A program made the translations under genes and the position numbers. This document shows positions 10,273-18,804 of a DNA stretch of 34,306 nt, piece by piece; position 1 is the first letter of the stretch, and each line of letters begins with the position of its first letter. The stretch is from Elusimicrobia bacterium GWB2_63_22. Its GTDB lineage: Bacteria; Elusimicrobiota; Elusimicrobia; Elusimicrobiales; UBA9959. The stretch spans positions 181,873-216,178 of the forward strand of contig MGUA01000012.1 of NCBI GenBank assembly GCA_001799735.1. Reading direction: 5' to 3'. A model generated the notes under the pieces. The model did no database searches. It had not been told where the DNA came from and saw only the letters and a list, made by a program, of their open reading frames with translations.

Positions 10273-12015
10273 ATGGAAAAAGATGCCAACCTCGAAAAAC
10301 TAAGGAATACCATAGAGATCTCAGGCGGGGGCAAGCGGGTGGACCTGCTGCTCAAGAACGCCCGGGTCATAAACACCTTCTCCGGGGACATCCACCGCAC
10401 GCACGTGGCCATACACGGCGGCAAAGTTGTGGGCTTCGGCGACTACAAGGCCAAGGCTACCATGGACCTGAAAGGGGCCTACCTGGCCCCCGGCTTTATA
10501 GACGGCCACGTGCACATAGAAAGCTCGATGGTGAAGGTCCCCGAGTTCGCCCGCACGGTGCTGCCCTGCGGCACCACCTCCGTGGTCATAGACCCGCACG
10601 AGATAGCCAACGTACTGGGCCTCGACGGCATCAAGTACATGCTCTCCTCCAGCCTCAACGCCGTGCTGGGCGTGTACGTGATGCTGCCCTCCTGCGTGCC
10701 CGCCACGCACCTGGAGACCGCCGGCGCGGAACTAGATGCGCACGATCTTTCCCTGCTGCTCGGCGACGAGCGCGTGCTGGGGATAGGCGAGATGATGAAC
10801 TACCCCGGCGTGCTGGCGCGCGACAAGGGCGTGCTGGAGAAGATCTCCATAGCCAAGAACAAGGTGATAGACGGCCACGCCCCGATGCTCAAGGGCAAAC
10901 AGCTTTACGCCTACGTGTCGGCCGGCATCACGTCCGACCACGAGTGCACCGACGTGGCCGAGGCCCGCGAGAAGCTGCGCGCCGGCATGTACATCATGAT
11001 CCGCGAGGGCACGGCCGCCAAGAACCTCAGAGGCCTGCTGCCGCTGGTGAATTCCGAGAACTCCCGCAAGTTCATCCTGGTCACCGACGACCGGCACCTG
11101 GAAGACATAGAGGGTCAGGGCCACATAGACTACCTGGTGCGCACCGCCATAAAACTGGGCGTGGACCCGATCCGCGCCATCCAGATGGCCACCATCAACA
11201 CCGCCGAGTACTTCGGCCTCAAGAACCTGGGCGCCATCGCCCCCGGCTACCAGGCCGACCTGGTGATATTGCAGGACCTCAAGGGCATGAAGATCTCCAA
11301 GGTCTTCAAGAACGGCAAGCTGGTGGCCGCCGACAGGCGGATAGTGCCCGGCGTGATAAAGGAATACGAGGGCAAAACCCGCGGCACCGTGAACGTTAAG
11401 TGGATAGAACACGAGGATTTCGCCCTGAAGGCGGAGGGCAGCCACGCCCGGATCATAAACGTCATTCCTGACCAGATCGTCACCAAGATGAGCGTGGAGA
11501 AGGTAAAGCAGGACGGCGGCTACGTCTCCTCCGACACGGAGAAGGACGTGCTCAAGATCGCCGTCATAGAGCGCCACATGGCCAGCGGGCGCATAGCGCT
11601 GGGACTGGTAAAGGGCTTCGGCCTGAAGAAAGGCGCCATCGCCTCCTCGGTCTCGCACGACTCCCATAATATAGTGGTGATCGGCACGCACGACGGGGAT
11701 ATGTACACCGCGGCCGTGCAGGTGGTGAAGATGCAGGGCGGCATAGTGGCCGCGCTCAACGGCCAGGTGCTCGAAGCCCTGCCGCTGCCGGTGGCCGGCC
11801 TGATGTCGGACCGCTCCTCCGAGTTCGTGCGGGAGAAGTTAAAGCGCCTTACCGAGGCGGCCAGGATGCTTGGCTCCAAGCTTTCCGACCCGTTCATGGC
11901 CATGGCTTTCCTGACCCTGCCGCCCATACCGGAGCTCAGGATAACCGACCGCGGCGTCATAGACGCGGTCAAGTTCAAGGTGACGCCGCTCTTCTGCGGG
12001 CCGTCGGGCAAATGA
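10273..12015 (+). CDS. ade: Adenine deaminase
   Basis: A 580-residue amidohydrolase that converts adenine to hypoxanthine and ammonia in purine salvage. The metal-binding strand motif is PGFIDGHVHIESSM with H79-V-H81, and the family markers VIDPHEIANVLG, GEMMNYPGV, DGHAP, GITSDHE and TDDRH follow in order. The C-terminal ade domain (HDSHN, GGIVA, LPLPVAGLMS, LPPIPELR) is complete. The ATG at 10273 (MEKDANLEK) is preferred over earlier in-frame starts because it matches the family length. The stop overlaps the ATG of the metallophosphatase gene by four bases (ATGA). Nearby purine phosphorylase and phosphatase genes support a scavenging role. Confidence 0.95.
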   Translation: MEKDANLEKLRNTIEISGGGKRVDLLLKNARVINTFSGDIHRTHVAIHGGKVVGFGDYKAKATMDLKGAYLAPGFIDGHVHIESSMVKVPEFARTVLPCGTTSVVIDPHEIANVLGLDGIKYMLSSSLNAVLGVYVMLPSCVPATHLETAGAELDAHDLSLLLGDERVLGIGEMMNYPGVLARDKGVLEKISIAKNKVIDGHAPMLKGKQLYAYVSAGITSDHECTDVAEAREKLRAGMYIMIREGTAAKNLRGLLPLVNSENSRKFILVTDDRHLEDIEGQGHIDYLVRTAIKLGVDPIRAIQMATINTAEYFGLKNLGAIAPGYQADLVILQDLKGMKISKVFKNGKLVAADRRIVPGVIKEYEGKTRGTVNVKWIEHEDFALKAEGSHARIINVIPDQIVTKMSVEKVKQDGGYVSSDTEKDVLKIAVIERHMASGRIALGLVKGFGLKKGAIASSVSHDSHNIVVIGTHDGDMYTAAVQVVKMQGGIVAALNGQVLEALPLPVAGLMSDRSSEFVREKLKRLTEAARMLGSKLSDPFMAMAFLTLPPIPELRITDRGVIDAVKFKVTPLFCGPSGK

Positions 12016-13184
12016 GGGCCCTGCTGGCCGCGGCCCTGGCCGCGCTCTGCTCCGCTCCGGCCGGCGCCGCCGTGCTGGAGCGCGGGCCCTATCTGGAAAA
12101 TATGACCCGTGAGATGGTCACCGTCCGCTTCCGTGTGGACGAGGCCACCCCGGCCTGGATCTCCTACGGCGCGGCGCCGGACTGCGAACGTTTCCTGACC
12201 ACCCTGCCCGAGCAGAAAGAACATAAATTGCCGCTCTTCGGCCTGCTGCCGGACACCACCCACTGCTACCGCATCTACCTGCCGGCCGTACAGAGCACCG
12301 GCGTGTACAAGGCTTTCGAGGGCCGTTTCGTCACCTTCCGGGAAGAGGAGAAGCCGTATTTTTCCTTCCTGGCTTTCGGCGATTCCGGGTCCGGTTCCGA
12401 GGAGCAGCTGGAGCTGGCTGGGCAGATGTCCAGGTTCGAGCCGGATTTCGCGCTGCACCTGGGGGACATGGTGGAATCCGGCCTGGACACCGACGCCGAC
12501 GACCAGTATTTCAGGCCCTATGCCGGGCTGCTGTCCCGGATGCCGTTCTTCCTGACCCTGGGCAATCACGACTACGGCAAGGACATGCGTTCCGACGCCG
12601 GCAAAGGGTTCCTCAAGGCGAACTACGTGCCGTACCACAGCGTGCCGCTCACCGGCCTGCCCCCGCACTATTATTTCTTCGACGTGGCCAACGCCCGTTT
12701 CTTCGTGCTCGACACGAATTCCTTCTACGGGGCCAAGTTCGCGCCGGACCTGAAGCCCGGCTCCAAGCAGTATAAATGGCTGGACTATTTCCTCTCCAAG
12801 ACCGACAAGACCTGGAAATTCGTGGTAGTGCACGAGCCGCTGTATTCCACCGGCGCCCACGCCATGCCGGAGGAGCAACTTAAAGCGCTCGAGCCGTTGC
12901 TGCTAAAGCACAAGGTGGACCTGGTGTTCCAGGGGCACGACCACGACTACGAACGGACCGCGCCGCTCAAAGAGGGCCTGCCGGATGAAGAGACGGGCAT
13001 AGTCTACGTCACTCTGGGCGGGGGGGGCTCTACCCTGTATATCCAGCGCCGCAACGAAGAGTGGTCGGAAAAATTCCTCCCCGTCTACCATTTCGCCATC
13101 CTGGACGTTAAAGACAGGCTCCTGAACATGTCGGTCTATAACAAGATGGGCGAAGTAATAGACACTTTTGAACTGCAGAAGTAG
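12012..13184 (+). CDS. Secreted purple acid phosphatase-like metallophosphoesterase
   Basis: A 390-residue exported phosphatase. A short signal peptide (residues 1-20, ending AGA/AV) is followed by an N-terminal fibronectin/Ig-like beta domain (about 22-108) as in purple acid phosphatases, then the calcineurin-like catalytic domain. Its dinuclear metal motifs are intact: D124 in FGDSG, D152 in LGDMVESG, N185-H186 in GNHDYG, H274 in VVVHEP, and H309/H311 in GHDHDYER. It probably removes phosphate from nucleotides or other phosphomonoesters in the periplasm. Because its start lies inside the end of ade, the two are translationally coupled; a nucleotide-degrading role would make sense. A strong terminator follows. 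Substrate is inferred, not shown. Confidence 0.88.
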   Translation: MRALLAAALAALCSAPAGAAVLERGPYLENMTREMVTVRFRVDEATPAWISYGAAPDCERFLTTLPEQKEHKLPLFGLLPDTTHCYRIYLPAVQSTGVYKAFEGRFVTFREEEKPYFSFLAFGDSGSGSEEQLELAGQMSRFEPDFALHLGDMVESGLDTDADDQYFRPYAGLLSRMPFFLTLGNHDYGKDMRSDAGKGFLKANYVPYHSVPLTGLPPHYYFFDVANARFFVLDTNSFYGAKFAPDLKPGSKQYKWLDYFLSKTDKTWKFVVVHEPLYSTGAHAMPEEQLKALEPLLLKHKVDLVFQGHDHDYERTAPLKEGLPDEETGIVYVTLGGGGSTLYIQRRNEEWSEKFLPVYHFAILDVKDRLLNMSVYNKMGEVIDTFELQK

Positions 13185-13220
13185 CCCGGCTCTTTTCACG
13201 TAACGGGCCTGAGGCATAAG

Positions 13221-13248
13221 AAAACACGACGAGAGTCGTGTTTTTTTA
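13221..13248 (+). terminator. Intrinsic terminator after the ade-phosphatase operon
   Basis: CACGAC and GTCGTG pair around a GAGA loop, with four A before the stem and seven T after it; 37 bp after the phosphatase stop codon. Confidence 0.9.
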
Positions 13249-13270
13249 TTCTCCAGGCCGGTGCGGCGCG

Positions 13271-13317
13271 GGAATCTTACTTATAACCCCCCGTATAACT
13301 CCTAATAACTTAATAGG
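13271..13317 (+). promoter_or_regulatory. Dyad and possible promoter upstream of the lmo0937-type gene
   Basis: CCTAATAACTTAATAGG at 13301-13317 is a 17-bp near-perfect palindrome (CCTA-n-TAA-n-TTA-n-TAGG), a likely protein-binding site. Just before it, GGAAT (13271-13275) and CGTA (13292-13295) are 16 bp apart, the spacing of extracytoplasmic-function sigma promoters; alternatively TATAGT at 13342-13347 may be a sigma-70 -10 box. The dyad is clear, the promoter reading is tentative. Confidence 0.4.
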
Positions 13318-13366
13318 CGCGTAAAGGGTATGGTGTATCTGTATAGTCCTGTGAAAGGAGAGCAAT

Positions 13367-13516
13367 ATGCTGGGAACGATCGCGGTAATACTGGTAGTCC
13401 TGTGGTTGTTGGGGTTGGTGAGCAGCTATACGCTGGGCGGGTTTATCCACATCCTGCTTGTGATAGCCATTGTCGTGGTGCTGCTAAGAGTTATCAAGGG
13501 GCGTAAAATACTATAG
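13367..13516 (+). CDS. lmo0937 family small membrane protein (DUF5670)
   Basis: A 49-residue protein, MLGTIAVILVVLWLLGLVSS and onward, with two hydrophobic helices (about 3-20 and 25-42) separated by SYTLGGFIH, and a basic end (RVIKGRKIL). Both the length and the motif SSYTLGGFIHILLVIA match the lmo0937/DUF5670 family almost residue for residue. The ATG follows GGAGAG at correct spacing. The family is often found with stress and envelope genes, but its molecular role is unknown. A 17-bp dyad lies 50 bp upstream, so it is probably regulated. The DUF6629 gene begins 52 bp later on the same strand and may share the transcript. Confidence 0.85.
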   Translation: MLGTIAVILVVLWLLGLVSSYTLGGFIHILLVIAIVVVLLRVIKGRKIL

Positions 13517-13568
13517 CCAAAACCGGATCAGCCTGCTGACTCTCAGCGTACGGCGAAGAGGAGACAAC

Positions 13569-14249
13569 ATGTGCTTTTCAGCAGGAGCGAGTTTTACGGC
13601 GGGGATCCTGCTCACCGCTGTGGGTGTGGCTACGCTTAAAAAAGTCAGCAAGCCTGCGCAGCTCGTATTCGCCAGCATTCCGATATTCTTCGCCTTACAG
13701 CAATTTGCTGAAGGCGTTTTATGGCTGACTCTGAGGAATCCGGGCTATCCCGGGCTGCAGGGGGTAACCACCCAGATGTTTATCGTTATGGCGCAGGTTA
13801 TCTGGCCCGCGATGATACCTGTTTCCGTTCTGCTGCTTGAGGAGAAAGGAACACGCAGGAAAGTACTGCTCGCGCTGTTCTTCGCCGGGCTCTACGTCGC
13901 ACTGTCAAATCTGTACGGCCTGGCCGTTTACCCGGTGCATGTGCTCATCAGCAGCCGGCACCTTGTCTATCAGAACGATCTGCACGCCGGGTTCGGCAAA
14001 ATCGGCCTGGCGCTGTACTTTGCCGTGACAGTGATCCCTCTCCTGGTTTCCGGTGTACGAAGGATGTATGTCCTGGGAATTATAATGGCTCTGTCTTTTA
14101 CGGTTTCGGCCGTGTTCTATATGGAGTGCCTGACTTCCGTGTGGTGCTTCTTCGCGGCGGTGATCAGTTTTATCATCTACTTCATCGTGAGGGATCTAAG
14201 CGAAAAGCGCCCGGGAAGACGGGCCATCAGCCCAGGACCTGCCAGATAA
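13569..14249 (+). CDS. DUF6629 family membrane protein
   Basis: A 226-residue protein with about seven membrane helices. The opening MCFSAGASFTAGILL and the segment ASIPIFFALQQFAEGVLWLTL are the typical beginning of DUF6629 proteins, whose function is unknown. A basic tail (SEKRPGRRAISPGPAR) is predicted to be cytoplasmic. GAAGAGGAG precedes the ATG. The end of the gene overlaps the convergent FAD oxidoreductase by 23 bp, so the last eight or so codons are also read on the other strand. It may be co-transcribed with the lmo0937-type gene just upstream. Confidence 0.8.
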   Translation: MCFSAGASFTAGILLTAVGVATLKKVSKPAQLVFASIPIFFALQQFAEGVLWLTLRNPGYPGLQGVTTQMFIVMAQVIWPAMIPVSVLLLEEKGTRRKVLLALFFAGLYVALSNLYGLAVYPVHVLISSRHLVYQNDLHAGFGKIGLALYFAVTVIPLLVSGVRRMYVLGIIMALSFTVSAVFYMECLTSVWCFFAAVISFIIYFIVRDLSEKRPGRRAISPGPAR

Positions 14250-15873
14250 AAATCAAAGCGGCGGCCAGCAAGGCTGAATCTATGAGCTGCGGCGCGTTGA
14301 CCAGGAACAGGAGATCGTCGATCCCGGCCAGGATCTTAAACCAGACGGGCAGATACTGGTCCAATACTTCCACCCGCCCGTCCACCGCCTTCGCGGCCCT
14401 CCTGCCGCTTTCCACCGCCCCTTCAATGCTCCAGACCCGGGCCTGTGTCCTGGTATGGGCGCCGGCCAGCAGCAGGTTCGGCACCGGCGTCCTCTGCGAG
14501 GGCAGGTAGGCCTCGGTCTCGGTAGAGTTAACCCATTTGGCCTGCGGGGAGCTGATGCCTTCGCTGGAGAATTTCCATTCATGCCAGACTTCTATCTTCA
14601 AGATGGGGAAGTCTTTCAGGCCTTTGCCGCCATTCGCCTCTTTAATTAATTCATCAAGCGCCCCGCAGCTCAGGATCTGCGCTTTAACTTCTTCTATAAA
14701 TTCTTCCTTGGTGCAGTTATTTACCGGCTTATGGAAGAGCCTTCCCGGGAAACTGCTGATGCAGGAGGTGCCGGTCCAAAGGGACCTTACGCCCTGTCCC
14801 AGGTCCACTTCTTCGTCCCAGACCTGCTCCTCGGCGAAAAGGGTCAGGTTGAATTCAGAATCGCAAACCACTACGGCGGTCCTCGCCCGTGGAAATTTGA
14901 TCGCTTCCGAAAACGCCACCCTGAAGGAGACTTGCACGTGAGGGCCGCCCGCGATCAAGGGTTTGAACAGCCTGAATTCTTCCTGCTTCTCAAGCGCCGG
15001 GGTTTTGGCTAAAATCTCCGCCGTAATAAAAGGGTTCAGGGCCAGGATATACATATCCCCCTGGACCTTTTCTCCGCCGCAAACGGCAGAGGTGATCCTG
15101 GTCCCGTCAAACTCCAGTTTTGTCAGGGCTTTATCCCAGAAGAAACTTACGCCTTTAGCTTTAAGGTATTTAACCCAGGGGTTAAACCAGTATTCGCTGC
15201 TCGGCCCTTTGAACAGCAGCCAGCCGGCGCCGGTCTTTTGGGTCCACCCGGGCCCGTCCCGGTCGGCTTTGTGGCGCTCTATGGCTTTTGTCGTCAGCTG
15301 TTTTCTGAAAAAGTCTCCGGCGGTGTGCAATGAAACTTTGGACCAATCCGAGCCTATCCACGGGCCAAAACAGGACCGCCATGTTTTGTAGGCTGTGTCG
15401 CTCAGCAAGGGCTTCCAGGCCCGCGCCGCGTTGAGTTTGTCGTATTTAACCCGGCTCCTTTTATCGGAAGTCCAGGTTTTAAGCATCAGGTAGGACCATT
15501 TAACGAAGTCCCAGCCGCCCATCCTGAACATAGAGGGAATGCTCCTGAGGCCGTGATCGTAGAACCGGGCTTTGCCGCCATCCGGGAAGATGCCGAAGTC
15601 TACGGGGCGGGAGAGGGCCAGGTCAAAGATGCTGCCTTTGTCGTTAAAGGGAATATGCCGCATCAGGTCGAAAGCGTTTATGTACCACGGCCCCAGGCCA
15701 TGCCAGGAATACTCTGTAGGCAGGTTGTCCTGCTTGTCCCGGTAGCTCCTGAAAAAGCCGCCCGGCTCGTCGGCGGTTTCATACACCGCCACGCTATAGC
15801 CCAACTGGGCCAATTCATGGGCGGCGCTTAGGCCGGAGATGCCGGCTCCGAAGATCACTATTTTATATGACAT
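14227..15873 (-). CDS. FAD-dependent oxidoreductase, phytoene desaturase/amine oxidase-like
   Basis: A 548-residue flavoprotein. The N-terminal Rossmann motif GAGISGLSAAHE (9-20) followed by an acidic residue at the end of the second strand (VYE) binds FAD, and the C-terminal part LLLAGAHTRTQARVWSIEGAVESGRRAA is the second FAD contact typical of the amine oxidase/phytoene desaturase superfamily. A marked motif EYSWHGLGPWYINAFDLM follows the FAD fold. A last hydrophobic helix (about 527-546) may tie it to the membrane. The substrate cannot be named; hydroxysqualene or carotenoid enzymes are only distant analogues and no isoprenoid gene lies nearby. AGAGAGG before the ATG is a good ribosome site. 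Its base composition appears lower in GC than the flanking core genes. Confidence 0.7.
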   Translation of the reverse strand: MSYKIVIFGAGISGLSAAHELAQLGYSVAVYETADEPGGFFRSYRDKQDNLPTEYSWHGLGPWYINAFDLMRHIPFNDKGSIFDLALSRPVDFGIFPDGGKARFYDHGLRSIPSMFRMGGWDFVKWSYLMLKTWTSDKRSRVKYDKLNAARAWKPLLSDTAYKTWRSCFGPWIGSDWSKVSLHTAGDFFRKQLTTKAIERHKADRDGPGWTQKTGAGWLLFKGPSSEYWFNPWVKYLKAKGVSFFWDKALTKLEFDGTRITSAVCGGEKVQGDMYILALNPFITAEILAKTPALEKQEEFRLFKPLIAGGPHVQVSFRVAFSEAIKFPRARTAVVVCDSEFNLTLFAEEQVWDEEVDLGQGVRSLWTGTSCISSFPGRLFHKPVNNCTKEEFIEEVKAQILSCGALDELIKEANGGKGLKDFPILKIEVWHEWKFSSEGISSPQAKWVNSTETEAYLPSQRTPVPNLLLAGAHTRTQARVWSIEGAVESGRRAAKAVDGRVEVLDQYLPVWFKILAGIDDLLFLVNAPQLIDSALLAAALIFIWQVLG

Positions 15874-16127
15874 ATGGCGCCTCTCTTACATCCTATCTAA
15901 CGCCAGCTGCCACCGGCAATCAGTAATACTCCCGCTATTGCGGGGAGAACTACCGATGTTTCCGGCTTAGAGTGAATATCTATACTTAGGGCTCAAGACT
16001 TAAGGATCCGCCGGCTGGTCTTTTAGAAAGGCTATGGAATTTTACCGATAATTGCGAGTAATCTTCCGCATTGCCGGCTGCGGCGGCGGGTGATAAAGTA
16101 TATCTGCACCTGAATCAGGAAATATTT
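15874..16127. promoter_or_regulatory. Divergent intergenic region with a weak promoter candidate
   Basis: 254 bp between the oxidoreductase and the PAS-GAF kinase. TATACT at 15981-15986 with TTTCCG 16 bp upstream could drive the kinase gene. A short hairpin (CTCCCGC, TATT, GCGGGGAG, about 15930-15948) is also present. No small gene was recognised. Confidence 0.25.
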
Positions 16128-18800
16128 ATGAAAGAAGGGAAAAAAAATAAAATTCATGGCGCGAAGGCTTCCGGGACAAATGCCCCGCAGGAAATTCTGG
16201 TAAAAGCCGCCGGGATCCAGCCAGGGGGTGTGGAACCCTCGTGTCCTGCGCTCGACAGTAAACTCACGGGCGCCGCTCTGCGCGACTCGGAGCTGCGCTA
16301 TCGGCGGCTGTTCGAGGCGGCACAGGACGGGATACTAATCCTTGAAGCCGAAACCGGCATTATTGTGGATGCAAATCCCTTTATCCTGAATCTGCTCGGC
16401 TTTTCTCTCGAACAGTTAACCGGTAAAAACCTCTGGGAGATCGGGGCCCTTAAAGACGTTTTCGAGAATAAGGAAAAGTTCAAAGAGCTTCAGAATACGG
16501 GGTACGCCCGCTATGAGGGGCTTCCCCTCGTGGCCTCCGACGGCCGCAAACTCTTTGTGGAGTTCGTCAGTAATACGTATGTGGTGGGTGACAGCAAGGT
16601 GATCCAGTGCAATATCCGGGATAACACGGATCTTACGCGGACGCGTGGGGAGTTGACGGAATCTAAAGCCATCCTCGATATGGTAGTGGAAAATGTTCCG
16701 CTTATGATCTTTCTAAAGGACGCGAAAGACCTGCGGTACGCCTTGTTTAACCGCGCGGGGGAGGAATTAACGGGCTATGCCCGCAACGATCTGCTGGGCA
16801 AGAGCGACCTGGACTTCTTTCCGCCCGAGCAAGCCGCCTACTTTATGGGCAGGGACCGGGAAGTGCTTGATGGAAAATCCGACTTTCTGGATATTCCGGA
16901 AGAACCGATCCTGACAGCCAAGAAAGGGACCCGCCTGCTGCATACCCGGAAGGTAAGTGTCAGGGATAAGGATGGCGTTACGAAGTACCTGCTGGGGATC
17001 TCGGAGGACATTACCGATCGCAAGCAGGTGGAACTTTACAGGGAAGTGTCGCGGGAAATACTGGTCATCCTTAACAAGTCCAGCAACCTTGAAGATTCAA
17101 TTAAGGATATCGTGGGCATATTGAAGACCCGCGGCGGGTTTGACGCGGTAGGACTGCGCCTGCAGGAGAAGGAGGACTTTCCGTATTTCTACCAAGACGG
17201 CTTTTCGGAGGATTTCCTGCTTACGGAGAATACGCTGGCGGCGCGCACGGCGGATGGCGGGGTCTGCCGCGACAAGGCGGGGAAAGTCTGTCTTGAATGC
17301 ACCTGCGGCCTGGTAATTTCAGGCAACCCCAACCCGGGCCTGACCAAGGGGGGCACTTTCTGGACCAACGATTCACTCCCGCTGCTGAACCTGCCCGCTG
17401 ACCAGGACCCCCGCCTGGATCCCCGCAACCTCTGTGTCCACAAGAACTACGCCTCGGTCGCGCTGACGCCCATACGCAGCAAGGAAGCCATCGTGGGCCT
17501 GCTGCAGCTGAACAGCCGCAGGAAAGGCTGCTTCAGCGAAGGGATAATAGCGCAACTGGAGAACATGGCGGCGTCCATCGGCGAGGCTTTGCTGCGCAAG
17601 CGGGCTGAGCAGGAGCGGGAGGCCATGCGCGGCGAGCTTATGCAATCCCGGAAAATGGAGTCCATCGGCCGCCTGGCCGGCGGCGTAGCGCACGATTTTA
17701 ATAACCTGCTCACCGCCATCATCGGGTATGGCGGGTTTTTAATGAAGGGATTGGCCGAGGGGGACGCTAAGAGGGAGGACGTTAAAGAGATCCTGACCGC
17801 CGCGGAGCGGGCCGCGGGGCTTACGCAGCAGCTTCTGGCCTTTAGCCGGAAACAGGTTTTAAAGACGGAGGTGGCGGACCTCAATTCGGTCGTATGGGGG
17901 ATAGAGAAATTGCTGAGGCGCCTCATGGGCGAAGAAATCAAGCTTGAAACCAAATACGCGAAGGCGCCCTGTCTGGTGCAGGTCGATATAGGGCAGATAG
18001 AGCAAGTGCTTGTAAATCTTGCGGTTAACGCCAAGGATGCCATGCCTAAGGGCGGAACACTGACTTTGGAGACCGCCCTGGTGGATCAGGGGGGAGACTT
18101 TTCATTAAAACATGCGGATTTCCCGCCGGGGCGCCTGGTGTGTTTAACCATTAAGGACACAGGCTGCGGGATGGCCGATAAGATAAAGGAACATATCTTC
18201 GAACCGTTCTTTACCACAAAAGAAACCGGGAAGGGTACGGGGTTGGGCCTCTCGACCGTTTTTGGAATAGTTAAACAGAGCGGGGGGGAGATCGAGGTGG
18301 AAAGCGCTCCGGATAGCGGCACAACTTTTCAGATCTATATCCCGTATTACGAAGAAGCGGTCGTGGCGAAGGACAAGGCTGCGGACAAGGAGAAGGAGAC
18401 TCTTCTTTCCGGCAGCGAAACGGTACTGCTTGTAGAAGATGAGGAAAGTCTGCGCCGTCTCGGCGAGCGGCTGCTGCGCGCGAGCGGGTATACGGTTCTT
18501 TCAGCCGCTAATGGCAAAGAGGCCCTGGAGGTTATGGGGCGCTATGGCAAAAGTGTGGACCTGCTGCTGACGGATGTGGTCATGCCCGGGATGAGCGGCC
18601 GGGAGCTGGCCACGGAATTGGGCAATAGAAAATTGATACACAGGACCCTGTTCATGTCCGGCTATACGGATGATGCCATAACAAAACACGGCGTGCTGGA
18701 GCCGGGGCTCGCCTTTATCTATAAGCCGTTCACGGTGGAGACGCTGTCGCGTAAACTGCGCGAAGTGCTGGACGGCCCCGCCGACAAAGCGAAGGCGTAA
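16128..18800 (+). CDS. PAS-PAS-GAF hybrid histidine kinase with C-terminal receiver
   Basis: An 890-residue kinase with no clear membrane helix, so probably cytoplasmic. Order: PAS (about 55-170), PAS (about 180-300), GAF-like domain (about 305-490), HisKA with H522 in GGVAHDFNNLLTAI, HATPase with N634, DTGCGM and GKGTGLGLST, and a receiver (about 765-885) with D816 in LLTDVVMPGMSG. The GAF carries a cysteine set (C380, C388, C391, C393, C436) around CLECTCGLVISG and FWTND, which recurs in GAF domains of other environmental kinases and might bind a metal or Fe-S cluster. The ATG at 16128, preceded by AGGAAA, is preferred to a TTG 57 bp earlier. A second kinase gene starts four bases after the stop. 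Signal unknown. Confidence 0.88.
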   Translation: MKEGKKNKIHGAKASGTNAPQEILVKAAGIQPGGVEPSCPALDSKLTGAALRDSELRYRRLFEAAQDGILILEAETGIIVDANPFILNLLGFSLEQLTGKNLWEIGALKDVFENKEKFKELQNTGYARYEGLPLVASDGRKLFVEFVSNTYVVGDSKVIQCNIRDNTDLTRTRGELTESKAILDMVVENVPLMIFLKDAKDLRYALFNRAGEELTGYARNDLLGKSDLDFFPPEQAAYFMGRDREVLDGKSDFLDIPEEPILTAKKGTRLLHTRKVSVRDKDGVTKYLLGISEDITDRKQVELYREVSREILVILNKSSNLEDSIKDIVGILKTRGGFDAVGLRLQEKEDFPYFYQDGFSEDFLLTENTLAARTADGGVCRDKAGKVCLECTCGLVISGNPNPGLTKGGTFWTNDSLPLLNLPADQDPRLDPRNLCVHKNYASVALTPIRSKEAIVGLLQLNSRRKGCFSEGIIAQLENMAASIGEALLRKRAEQEREAMRGELMQSRKMESIGRLAGGVAHDFNNLLTAIIGYGGFLMKGLAEGDAKREDVKEILTAAERAAGLTQQLLAFSRKQVLKTEVADLNSVVWGIEKLLRRLMGEEIKLETKYAKAPCLVQVDIGQIEQVLVNLAVNAKDAMPKGGTLTLETALVDQGGDFSLKHADFPPGRLVCLTIKDTGCGMADKIKEHIFEPFFTTKETGKGTGLGLSTVFGIVKQSGGEIEVESAPDSGTTFQIYIPYYEEAVVAKDKAADKEKETLLSGSETVLLVEDEESLRRLGERLLRASGYTVLSAANGKEALEVMGRYGKSVDLLLTDVVMPGMSGRELATELGNRKLIHRTLFMSGYTDDAITKHGVLEPGLAFIYKPFTVETLSRKLREVLDGPADKAKA

Positions 18801-18804
18801 TTCA

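Noticed and set aside
16071-16127. TTG start for the PAS-GAF kinase
   Set aside because: The ATG at 16128 has AGGAAA upstream and the extra residues show no conserved pattern.
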